DNA of 36,153 bases from positions 1-36,153 of the forward strand of contig JAPSJC010000016.1 of NCBI GenBank assembly GCA_031178355.1, written 5' to 3'. This DNA comes from Ureibacillus sp. Lineage in GTDB: Bacteria > Bacillota > Bacilli > Bacillales_A > Planococcaceae. Numbering within the stretch: the first letter of the stretch is position 1; each line of letters begins with the position of its first letter. This document shows, in pieces, positions 16,066 through 23,688 of this stretch. The position numbers and the translations under genes were made by a program. Under the pieces are notes generated by a model. It did not search any database. It saw only the letters and a program-made list of their open reading frames with translations, and had not been told where the DNA came from.

Positions 16066-16653
16066 ATGCGAAAGCACTTATGGTGTACTACTTTTTTACT
16101 CCTTATCCTCGTACTTGTTGGTTGTGGACAAGGGATTAAAAATCCTCTTAATTGGGAAATAGAGAATTTATCAGCTGTTGATGAAGAGGGCCAAGAAATG
16201 GAGCTGGATGATTTAAAAGGAAAAGTGTGGATTGCTGATTTTATCTTTACAAATTGTGCAACAGTTTGTCCACCAATGACTTTTAATATGACAGATCTCC
16301 AAGGACTATTAAAAGAAAAAGGGTTAGATGTAGAAATTGTTTCATTCAGTGTAGACCCAGCTATTGACACACCTGATAAGCTAAAAGAGTATGTGTTAAA
16401 TTTTAATGCTGACTTATCAAACTGGCACTTATTAACGGGTTACACACAAGAATTCATTGAATCTTATGCCAAAAATAATTTTAAAACCATTGTAAAAAAA
16501 CCAGAAACAGATAATCAAGTTATACACGGTACATCCTTTTATCTAATAGATAAAGAAGGGAAAATAGTAAAACAATATGATGGGATTAACGTTCCCTTCG
16601 ATGAAATTATCAATGATGTTAGATTACTAATCTCAAGTGGAGTGAACTTATGA
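16066..16653 (+). CDS. Sco1/SenC-type cytochrome oxidase assembly lipoprotein
   Basis: Sco proteins deliver copper to, or keep reduced the thiols of, heme-copper oxidases. The 195-residue protein has a lipoprotein signal (LVGC, Cys20), a thioredoxin fold, the CATVC metal-thiol motif (Cys64, Cys68) and the third ligand His154 (VIHGTSF). Behind qox it probably serves oxidase assembly. That is slightly odd, because the quinol oxidase QoxA lacks the CuA site that Bacillus Sco (YpmQ) is known for, so it may act on CuB, on another oxidase, or in thiol redox control. It has its own leader behind the qox terminator. Confidence 0.92.
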   Translation: MRKHLWCTTFLLLILVLVGCGQGIKNPLNWEIENLSAVDEEGQEMELDDLKGKVWIADFIFTNCATVCPPMTFNMTDLQGLLKEKGLDVEIVSFSVDPAIDTPDKLKEYVLNFNADLSNWHLLTGYTQEFIESYAKNNFKTIVKKPETDNQVIHGTSFYLIDKEGKIVKQYDGINVPFDEIINDVRLLISSGVNL

Positions 16654-16982
16654 GGAAAAACAAAAAAAGATTATTATGGTTAGTTGTATTTATTTTTATA
16701 ATGGCTATTGCTAGTTTATTTATCCGAAGAGAAACTCATCCGTCCGGAGACACAAGGATTATTCTAGAACATACTTATAAGACTTATATTGCCCCTTTAT
16801 GTTTTGAAACTGCAAATGCAACCAATTTTCTTGGTGAATCTACTCTACAAAATGCACAAGATTTAGAGTATAAACCACACTCTTCTTGTACAGAGAATGC
16901 TTTAAAAGCGGAAAATGACACACTTTTTTTAAGCATTTTAAAAGAAATAGGGATTATAGATAAAAAGTGGGATAACTGGTAG
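16650..16982 (+). CDS. Small membrane-anchored protein paired with Sco
   Basis: The 110-residue product overlaps the sco gene by four bases (ATGA), so the two are translationally coupled. It has one N-terminal anchor (about 8-24) after a very basic start, and an outer domain with two cysteines (PLCFETANATNF and SSCTENAL). The cysteines could form a disulfide that Sco reduces. I do not recognise a named family, and the function is not known. Confidence 0.75.
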   Translation: MRKNKKRLLWLVVFIFIMAIASLFIRRETHPSGDTRIILEHTYKTYIAPLCFETANATNFLGESTLQNAQDLEYKPHSSCTENALKAENDTLFLSILKEIGIIDKKWDNW

Positions 16983-16990
16983 ATAAATGT

Positions 16991-17032
16991 TGGTTGACCA
17001 GAATTAGTTACTTAATTAATTCTAGTCAACCA
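16991..17032. terminator. Bidirectional terminator between sco and PAP2 genes
   Basis: A long inverted repeat (TGGTTGAC... paired with ...GTCAACCA, about 15 bp with one mismatch) lies between the convergent genes ending at 16982 and 17079, flanked by A/T-rich DNA. Confidence 0.8.
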
Positions 17033-17078
17033 TTAATTTACTTCTCATTCATAAAGACGTTCGTTTAAATGTCCTTTT

Positions 17079-17924
17079 CTAATGACCATGCCCTGATGGC
17101 CCTTGCTGAATTTCTTCATATTGTAATGGCGCATTATCATCTTTCAAGCTCTCAATAATATCAGAAGATACTGCCTTTGCTAATTGTAAGGACGCTTCAT
17201 GATCACTTCTAAAATGGACACCTGCTAACATTCTTGAATATGTAGCTTCCTCTGCAGTTCCTTCCAACATCTCCATTTCGTTAGGGAAAATATAAGACAA
17301 AATATAAGCAACAGTCCAAGCTGTAGATGCATGACTATTCGGATATGCAGGATGAGATGGGACTGGAACGTCCTCAACTAACTTTATTGAAGGTTCTAAT
17401 TCAGTTGGTCTTTTCCGTAAATATTCATATTTTTGTCCCCATGCTGCAGTAGTAGTCGTATAGATTGCCCCATTGACAATAGCATGTAACCTTGCGGCTT
17501 CAGGTATACTTAAGTTATACTTTATTATTAATTCCTCTGTGATGGCAAACCAATTTGTGTTTGGACTTGGTGTTTTAGCCCAGTGTTTAACGATTTCTTC
17601 CTCTTCCTCTGTACGTTCGTTTGTTATCTTAACCAGTTCTTCTAATTCTTGTATTGTTTTATCTGCATCATCTTGAAGCGGTGCATCCACTTTATACGTA
17701 TTCCCGTCTTTAAATTCAAGTGCGCTCCAATTACCTGCTGTAGGTGCCATTGGGGTGTTATGAGTCCATCCCATTCCTTCATTACTTATATGTTCACTAT
17801 TCTGCATGGCTTCAGTATCAATTAGCGTCTCCTGACTTGTCTCTTGTTCTGAATTACATGCTGATAATACTAAAACTATCACGAAAATTAATGGTAAGAT
17901 TAGTTGATATTTTTGTTCCTTCAT
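17079..17924 (-). CDS. PAP2 / vanadium haloperoxidase-like lipoprotein phosphatase
   Basis: The 281-residue lipoprotein (VLSAC, Cys23) has the acid-phosphatase/haloperoxidase signature: K...KRP (Arg172), PAYPNSHAS (193-200, where the usual PSGH has Asn-Ser before His) and SRMLAGVHFRSD (Ser230-Arg231, His237, Asp241). It is likely an extracytoplasmic phosphatase; haloperoxidase activity cannot be excluded from sequence. The ATG at 17924 lies 8 bases after AAGGAG. A MocR-type direct repeat and a TATTAT -10 stand upstream, so it is predicted to be co-regulated with the amine cluster. Ends with a His-containing tail (GPSGHGH). Confidence 0.85.
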   Translation of the reverse strand: MKEQKYQLILPLIFVIVLVLSACNSEQETSQETLIDTEAMQNSEHISNEGMGWTHNTPMAPTAGNWSALEFKDGNTYKVDAPLQDDADKTIQELEELVKITNERTEEEEEIVKHWAKTPSPNTNWFAITEELIIKYNLSIPEAARLHAIVNGAIYTTTTAAWGQKYEYLRKRPTELEPSIKLVEDVPVPSHPAYPNSHASTAWTVAYILSYIFPNEMEMLEGTAEEATYSRMLAGVHFRSDHEASLQLAKAVSSDIIESLKDDNAPLQYEEIQQGPSGHGH

Positions 17925-18024
17925 GTTGTCCACTCCTTTTTTAATAGTACGAACACTAATACCTATTTACGCGTTTTTTGTCCAACCATTTTTTAGGTAT
18001 GTGAATTATTTGTACCCTACTACT

Positions 18025-18085
18025 ATAATAATGGATTTAGATGTAACATTAATCATCCACTTTAACAATTATTTACTCATCCATT
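18025..18085 (-). promoter_or_regulatory. MocR-type direct-repeat operator, site B (PAP2 gene)
   Basis: ATCATCCACT (18052-18061) and CTCATCCATT (18076-18085) are 24 bp apart. On the minus strand the proximal repeat ends 20 bp before TATTAT (18025-18030). The PAP2 lipoprotein gene is the first gene downstream. Confidence 0.7.
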
Positions 18086-18152
18086 GACTCATAAAAGTGT
18101 ATAAGTAATAAAGCATCATACCATTAATTCCCTAGTAAATTTATTGAAGTCT

Positions 18153-19307
18153 TTATTCATAAAGCTTTTCTAATAAAAATCGTGCACTTTCTATATTTAC
18201 TTCACATGGTGAATTTCCAGCAAATCTTTCTGATACAACACTTTCGGCATTACTTAGTAATTCTACTATGCTAATATTTAAATCACTAAATGGGCTCATT
18301 CCTAAAACATTATCTCTAAAATGACGAAAAGCCTTTGCCGTAATATTTCCAATTTCTAAATCGGTAGAGTTTTCAGGATATGCTGCACCTAATAACAAAC
18401 CAATTTCTTTGACTTTTTTAGATTCAACAGGAGAAATATATTCCAAAACTCCTGGTAAAGCATAGGAACAAGCCATTCCATGTGGAATATGATATTTAGA
18501 ACCTACTATATGAGCGATAGAATGACCTAAATGAGTACCGGCATTATTCAGCATCCAACCAGCAAGTGCAGCAGCAACCATCATTCGTTCTCTTGCTTCT
18601 CTATCATTCCCATCCTTTACAGCCCTTGGTAAATACTTCACAATTAAATACATAACCTTTTCACATATAGCATCGGTTATTGGACTCGATAAATTAGATG
18701 TATAACCTTCTGCTGCATGAGCAAACGCATCTAAGCCAGTCATAATTGTCATGTGTTTTGGTAAGGTTATGACTAAATCTGGATTTAATATTGCGTATTC
18801 ACTAACAGCATGATCAGACAGCACGGCTAATTTAGACTGCATACTACTATCCGTTACGATTAAGGCATTTGACAATTCACTGCCTGTGCCTGAAGTAGTT
18901 GGAACTGCAATCATGTCATAACATGGTTTTATTTCTTTATGTGGATTAACATAGTCCGTAATCTTTCCACCATTCACCCTTAAAATATTAATTCCTCTAC
19001 CAACATCAATAGTACTTCCTCCACCAATAGCTATAATGCAATCACATTGATTCGAATTAAATAATGAAGCTCCTTCATCTACCACTTCTGTTGGTGGATC
19101 AGATACCACTTTATCATATACTACATACTCAAGATTAAATTTCTGAAATTGCACTAGTAAACTTTTTATAATTGGTACAGAACTTATAAATGACCCCATA
19201 ACTATAAATGGTTTACGATACTTTTTTTCTTCTAAAATAGATAAAATAGCATTTGATAAATTATCCGTTACAGTTACTTTTACATTTTGAATTAGTTTAT
19301 AATCCAT
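18153..19307 (-). CDS. Iron-containing alcohol dehydrogenase (group III)
   Basis: The 384-residue NAD(P)-dependent enzyme interconverts an alcohol and an aldehyde or ketone. It has the nucleotide motif GGGST (95-99), PTTSGTGSE (136-144) and the four iron ligands Asp193, His197 (GLDAFAHAAEG), His262 and His276 (HLGHSIAH...YHIPHG). The start follows AAGGAGG. It lies 26 bases behind the TrpF-like gene, forming a two-gene operon under MocR-type site C. The true substrate is unknown; the context suggests an aldehyde in amine or amino-acid metabolism. Confidence 0.92.
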   Translation of the reverse strand: MDYKLIQNVKVTVTDNLSNAILSILEEKKYRKPFIVMGSFISSVPIIKSLLVQFQKFNLEYVVYDKVVSDPPTEVVDEGASLFNSNQCDCIIAIGGGSTIDVGRGINILRVNGGKITDYVNPHKEIKPCYDMIAVPTTSGTGSELSNALIVTDSSMQSKLAVLSDHAVSEYAILNPDLVITLPKHMTIMTGLDAFAHAAEGYTSNLSSPITDAICEKVMYLIVKYLPRAVKDGNDREARERMMVAAALAGWMLNNAGTHLGHSIAHIVGSKYHIPHGMACSYALPGVLEYISPVESKKVKEIGLLLGAAYPENSTDLEIGNITAKAFRHFRDNVLGMSPFSDLNISIVELLSNAESVVSERFAGNSPCEVNIESARFLLEKLYE

Positions 19308-19333
19308 TTAAAAACCTCCTTGGAGAATTTGAT

Positions 19334-20029
19334 TTATTTACCTTCCAATTCACGAGCTGCCTTGTCTGCTCTTTCACAAAACTCTCTTACCTTTTGTATA
19401 TCTTTTTCCATATGCCCACCTTCATACTTAATGCTAGTTTTCGTTAATGAATCCACACCATATGGTCTAATTTTTTTGATTGCTTCTTCTACATTATCAG
19501 GACCTAATCCACCAGCGATAATAACAGGAATATCCACACTACTTACAATTTCAGTATCAATGGACCAATCATGTGTCTCTCCACTAGCTCCAATTCCAGT
19601 ATCTTCAGCTAACCCTGAGTCCGTTAATAAATAGTCGCAAAACTCTGCGTAATGTTTCGCCCGATTTATGGCTTCTGGTCCATCGATTAAAATTGCTTGC
19701 ATGAGCGCCGTATTTGGGCATAACTCTTTTAAATGCTTTGCAAATTCAGGGGTAGCACTATATTCCATACCTGCTATATGAAGAATATCGGGTTGAATCT
19801 GTTGGGAGATATTTAGTATTTCATTCGTGTCATTAGTTAACATTATGGCAACAGACTTAACATGTCTTCTTTTTGCTTCTATAAAAATTTTTTCAACTAC
19901 ATCTAACTGTACCCTATGAGCTGGTACTCCTCCGTTTTGCATAGGTACTAAACCAATATGATCTGCCCCTGCTTCCATTGTCTTAATACTTTCTTCATAG
20001 GTTATTAAGGAATATATTTGTTTAATCAT
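19334..20029 (-). CDS. TrpF-like (phosphoribosylanthranilate isomerase family) barrel protein
   Basis: The 231-residue TIM-barrel resembles TrpF: AGADHIGLV near the start, LLTDSG (Asp137, position of the catalytic Asp), GASGETHDW (147-155) and PVIIAGGLGPDNVEEAI. The catalytic cysteine of TrpF, in the KxCG motif of the first strand, is missing: here it reads KQIYS. No other trp genes are near. So it is probably not a tryptophan enzyme but a paralogue with another isomerase or lyase activity. The ATG at 20029 follows GAGGG; a GTG at 20044 touches that site. It leads the operon with the alcohol dehydrogenase and has a MocR-type operator upstream. Confidence 0.8.
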   Translation of the reverse strand: MIKQIYSLITYEESIKTMEAGADHIGLVPMQNGGVPAHRVQLDVVEKIFIEAKRRHVKSVAIMLTNDTNEILNISQQIQPDILHIAGMEYSATPEFAKHLKELCPNTALMQAILIDGPEAINRAKHYAEFCDYLLTDSGLAEDTGIGASGETHDWSIDTEIVSSVDIPVIIAGGLGPDNVEEAIKKIRPYGVDSLTKTSIKYEGGHMEKDIQKVREFCERADKAARELEGK

Positions 20030-20115
20030 TCTCTTTTCCCTCACTTATCTAAATGTTGAAACTATCAAATTAAATTTGACATAATTTTTTTAGGATTCTA
20101 TAACCTAAGCCTTTT

Positions 20116-20175
20116 ATTATAATGAGGTTGAATTATTTTAAATCATCCACTTTAATATATTTTTAACCGTCCATT
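20116..20175 (-). promoter_or_regulatory. MocR-type direct-repeat operator, site C (trpF-like/ADH operon)
   Basis: ATCATCCACT (20142-20151) and ACCGTCCATT (20166-20175) are 24 bp apart. The proximal repeat ends 19 bp before a perfect TATAAT (20116-20121) on the minus strand, with no consensus -35. Confidence 0.75.
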
Positions 20176-20187
20176 TACACCAGGAAC

Positions 20188-20226
20188 ATAAAAAAAGAGA
20201 ATCATGAATGAAAACATGAATCTCTT
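20188..20226 (-). terminator. Terminator behind the nspC-like gene
   Basis: A 12-bp stem with one mismatch (20195-20206 with 20215-20226) is followed on the minus strand by a run of seven T. It separates the aminotransferase operon from site C. Confidence 0.85.
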
Positions 20227-20345
20227 CTTTAACCAATCGAGTCTAGTGAACCTCAAAAAAATTTTAGTAGTATATTAAGGAATGTTTAGAATCTTAATAA
20301 TCCAATAATTTTAGAGTTAGTGGGGATTATTCAAAAACCAAAAAT

Positions 20346-21473
20346 TTATGCCAATCTCATTTTAAAATCTTGATAACTAAATTGTTGTGTAATATTGTAA
20401 TCTCCATTCTTATCTTTTATGCAGATTGCGGGTAGTGCCATCCCATTAAAAGTTGTCGTTTTTACCATTGTGTAAATTGCCATATCCTCAAAAATAAGAC
20501 GATCCCCATCCATTAATGGTCGATCAAAAGAATAATCTCCAATTACATCACCTGTTAGACAAGTTTGTCCGGTAAGTCGATACATAAATGGCTTCTCTCC
20601 AACTTCCCCTGACCCTATAAGAGGAGGTCGATACGGCATTTCTAACACGTCTGGCATATGACATGTTGCAGAAGTGTCTAGAATTGCAATGTCAATACCG
20701 TTTTTATGTGTATCAAGTACTGATGTAACTAGATAGCCTGCATTCAGAGCAATAGCTTCTCCTGGCTCAAGGTATACTTCTAAACTATATTTATTCTGCA
20801 TTTGTTTAATACATGATTCTAATAAAGAAATATCATAATCTTCCCTTGTAATGTGGTGACCACCGCCAAAATTAATCCATTCCATTTGTGACAGCCATTG
20901 GCCAAACTTTTCTTCCACAGCATCGAGCGTTATTTTTAGATCATCAGAGTTTTGCTGACAAAGTGTGTGAAAATGCAAACCTGAAACTCCATCAAGTAAA
21001 TCAGGACGAAAATTCTCTAGCGTTTCACCGAATCTAGAACCTGGTGAGCATGGATCATAAATTGCATGTCCAATTTGAGTAGAGCATTCTGGATTAATAC
21101 GTAAGCCTACTTTTTTACCAGCTTGAAGGGCTTTATCTTTAAATTTCTCTAATTGAGAGAAAGAATTAAAGATAATATGATCACAAATATTTACAATCTC
21201 ATCAATTTCATCTTCTCGATAAGCAGGTGCAAAAATATGATTTTCCTTCCCCATCTCTTCGTATCCAAGGCGGGCCTCGTATAAGCCGCTTGCAGTTGTA
21301 CCACTTAAATACTCTCCAATGAGAGGATAGAGCTTATACATTGAGAATGCTTTTTGTGCTAAAACAATTTTACACCCTGTACGCTCCACCACCCCATGTA
21401 GTATTTTAAGATTTTTTTCCACTAGACCTTCATCGATTACAAAACATGGTGTAGGTAATTCTTCAAATTTCAT
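20346..21473 (-). CDS. nspC: Carboxynorspermidine/carboxyspermidine decarboxylase family protein
   Basis: NspC removes CO2 from carboxy(nor)spermidine in the alternative polyamine route. The 375-residue fold-type III PLP enzyme has the PLP lysine Lys41 (LAQKAFSMYKLYPL), LHFHTLCQQNSDD, FGGGHHITRE, EPGEAI, CHMPDVLEMPYRPP and the catalytic-cysteine motif TCLTGDVIGDYSF, all strongly as in the family. Yet no carboxyspermidine dehydrogenase, its normal partner, is seen in the window. It lies 140 bases behind the ChdC gene with a hairpin between. Either polyamine synthesis is completed elsewhere, or the enzyme acts on a related carboxylated amine made by the neighbouring aminotransferases. Confidence 0.92.
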   Translation of the reverse strand: MKFEELPTPCFVIDEGLVEKNLKILHGVVERTGCKIVLAQKAFSMYKLYPLIGEYLSGTTASGLYEARLGYEEMGKENHIFAPAYREDEIDEIVNICDHIIFNSFSQLEKFKDKALQAGKKVGLRINPECSTQIGHAIYDPCSPGSRFGETLENFRPDLLDGVSGLHFHTLCQQNSDDLKITLDAVEEKFGQWLSQMEWINFGGGHHITREDYDISLLESCIKQMQNKYSLEVYLEPGEAIALNAGYLVTSVLDTHKNGIDIAILDTSATCHMPDVLEMPYRPPLIGSGEVGEKPFMYRLTGQTCLTGDVIGDYSFDRPLMDGDRLIFEDMAIYTMVKTTTFNGMALPAICIKDKNGDYNITQQFSYQDFKMRLA

Positions 21474-21537
21474 TTTTTGTTCACCAGCTTTTAAATAAAG
21501 CTTCCTTTCTTTCTATTAGCACGAGTACTTATGTGAA

Positions 21538-21568
21538 AAAAGAAGAGACAAAGTTGCATTCCTGTCTC
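21538..21568 (-). terminator. Hairpin between chdC and nspC-like genes
   Basis: GAGACA (21545-21550) pairs with TGTCTC (21563-21568); the minus strand continues with TTCTTTTTT. It looks like a weak terminator that may reduce nspC expression within the operon. Confidence 0.5.
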
Positions 21569-21613
21569 AAATTTTTTTTAATCAAAATCACTATCTAATA
21601 TTATGAAAAAATA

Positions 21614-22357
21614 TCATAATTCTAAAAGTTGATCTAATTGTTCATTAAGCAAGTATCTTCCAATGTAAAAGGAACCAAATTCCCCAAAACGAGCACTTAC
21701 TTCATCAAAACGCATTTCATAAATTAACTTTTTGAAGTAAATTGGATCGTCAGCAAATAGTGCAACTCCCCATTCATAATCATCCAGTCCAACAGAACCT
21801 AGAATAATTTGTTTTACTTTACCAGCATACTGGCGACCAATTAAGCTATGGCTCCGCATCATATGATTACGTTCTTCGCTAGATAGCATATACCAATTAT
21901 TCACTTCACTACGAAGCTTGTTCATCGGATAAAAACAAATATACTCCTTATTTGGAATTGCTGTATATAATCGTGCTCTTATTTCAGGTCTACTATAAGG
22001 ATCTTCCCCTTTAGGAAGGTAATTACTAAGTTCAATCACTGATACATACGAAGTCGTCTGCACTGTAAACTCTGCAAACTTTGTCTTATTAAATGCTAAT
22101 TCTATTTGTGCTAATTCCTTAAGGGTTGGTCGTAAAAACATGAACATAATGTCTGCTTTATGTCCTAAAATTTGAAAGATGGCATGGTCACCTTCAGCAT
22201 TTTGCTCATAAACAGTCCATGTGTTTAATAGATCAGTTAGCTCCTCAAGTACTTTTAGACGTTGTTCTACACTTAATAGCTTCCACCTCGTCCAATCTAT
22301 TTTGCGAAAATCGTTAAAGCAGTACCATCCTTCAAGTGTTTCTGTATTATTAGACAC
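21614..22357 (-). CDS. chdC: Coproheme decarboxylase (ChdC/HemQ)
   Basis: ChdC converts coproheme III to heme b in the Firmicute heme pathway. The 247-residue chlorite-dismutase-family protein has the catalytic tyrosine and lysine in YPMNKLR (Tyr143, Lys147), the proximal His170 (MMRSHSLIGR), and the SVGLDDYEWGV and FGEFGSFYIGR segments. Nothing needed for catalysis is missing. It starts 4 bases after the stop of the upstream aminotransferase gene, so the two are tightly coupled. In Bacillus it usually neighbours pta; here it sits in an amine-type operon, either by relocation or as a second copy with a new role. It may also link to heme supply for the qox oxidase. Confidence 0.9.
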   Translation of the reverse strand: MSNNTETLEGWYCFNDFRKIDWTRWKLLSVEQRLKVLEELTDLLNTWTVYEQNAEGDHAIFQILGHKADIMFMFLRPTLKELAQIELAFNKTKFAEFTVQTTSYVSVIELSNYLPKGEDPYSRPEIRARLYTAIPNKEYICFYPMNKLRSEVNNWYMLSSEERNHMMRSHSLIGRQYAGKVKQIILGSVGLDDYEWGVALFADDPIYFKKLIYEMRFDEVSARFGEFGSFYIGRYLLNEQLDQLLEL

Positions 22358-22361
22358 AAGT

Positions 22362-23663
22362 TCACACTCCCTTTGTTAGAAAATTATCAATACCTTGATA
22401 AATAAGTTCAAAAAGCTCTTCTAGGTCTTCTTCTTCGACACAAGAGAAGGCAATCCTTAAATCTGTTGAATTTATTGCTAAAGTACCTATTCCGTATTCA
22501 TCTAGCAAGTGAATTCTAAGCTTTTCTGCATCAACTGTTAAAAATTTTAAGCATATAAAATATCCGGAATTAAAAGGATATAGTGTCCACAAATCCCTAT
22601 ATTTTTCTTTACAAACAATCTCTTTGACCTTGATTGCCCGATGACACATTATTTCATATTTTTGCTGTTTTTCTTTTTCATACTCATTAGAAATTAATGA
22701 TTGTAAAATAATCGTTTGTGACAGATGGGAACTGTTAGACAATACTGCTCTTATAAGCCCCATTGTTTTTTGTTCTAATACTTCTAATACTTCAAAAGAT
22801 TTAGATGCAAATGTAATAAAGCCTACTCTAAGTCCCCAAACATAACTTTCTTTCGTTGCTCCATCAATTTTTATGGGTAAAATGTTCGGATGAAGTTCTG
22901 CTAATCTACCAAATAATGATTCTTTTATGGAGTCTTCATAGAACAATCCAAAGTATGCATCATCAAGGATAATCACCAGTTTTATTCCTGATTCCGCTGC
23001 TTCCAAAATGGCTTGAACAATCCCATGAGCTTCTTCTTCACTAGGTGTATAACCTGTTGGGTTATTTGGAAAATTTAAAATGACTACTGCCTTTCCGACA
23101 GCCTGTTGTTCAAGTAGACGTTCTTTAAGTCCTTCCACATTAAATTGTTTATTTTTATCAAAAAGCTCGAATGTTTTTAAACAACCACCTCTACGAATAT
23201 GAAAGATTGATTCATAATTCTCCCAATATTTATCGGGAAGAATAATACAATCGTCTTCTTCTACAAATAGGTCAGCAGCAATACTTAATCCATGAGTAAT
23301 ACCATTCGTTACGATTGGAATTCCGAATCGTTTATTATTCAATGATGGATTTTCCCTTAATAGTTTAAGGCTCCACTTTTCTCGTAACTCAAATTTTCCA
23401 GGAGTAGGTGCATATGTATAAACATCCTCTGGAGAATATCCTCTTAATTTTTCTTGAATATGATTAAAGTGCATTGGAACATATTGTTCAGTGGCAATTC
23501 CAATTGTTGCGTTAAAATGATATGCATTTTTACTTGCATCATTCCCTTGACTAAGAATCCCCTTAGGATAAAATAATTTTTTCCCAAGATTTGACAACAT
23601 GTGATAAATAGTCGGATTATATTTGATTAAGTCATCATTTAATTTCTTTGCAAGCTCGTTCAT
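22362..23663 (-). CDS. Class I/II aminotransferase-like PLP enzyme
   Basis: The 433-residue fold-type I PLP protein has FPNNPTG (198-204), the aspartate motif DDAYFG (234-239) and the PLP lysine Lys271 (DGATKESYVWGLRVGF). It is longer at the N-terminus than typical aspartate aminotransferases. The best guess is an amino-acid aminotransferase, but a decarboxylase or lyase of the same fold is possible. It lies 25 bases behind the HisC-like gene and 4 bases before chdC, in the operon driven from site D1. Confidence 0.85.
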   Translation of the reverse strand: MNELAKKLNDDLIKYNPTIYHMLSNLGKKLFYPKGILSQGNDASKNAYHFNATIGIATEQYVPMHFNHIQEKLRGYSPEDVYTYAPTPGKFELREKWSLKLLRENPSLNNKRFGIPIVTNGITHGLSIAADLFVEEDDCIILPDKYWENYESIFHIRRGGCLKTFELFDKNKQFNVEGLKERLLEQQAVGKAVVILNFPNNPTGYTPSEEEAHGIVQAILEAAESGIKLVIILDDAYFGLFYEDSIKESLFGRLAELHPNILPIKIDGATKESYVWGLRVGFITFASKSFEVLEVLEQKTMGLIRAVLSNSSHLSQTIILQSLISNEYEKEKQQKYEIMCHRAIKVKEIVCKEKYRDLWTLYPFNSGYFICLKFLTVDAEKLRIHLLDEYGIGTLAINSTDLRIAFSCVEEEDLEELFELIYQGIDNFLTKGV

Positions 23664-23688
23664 TTTGTTTCTCCTCTTAAGCTTCTAA

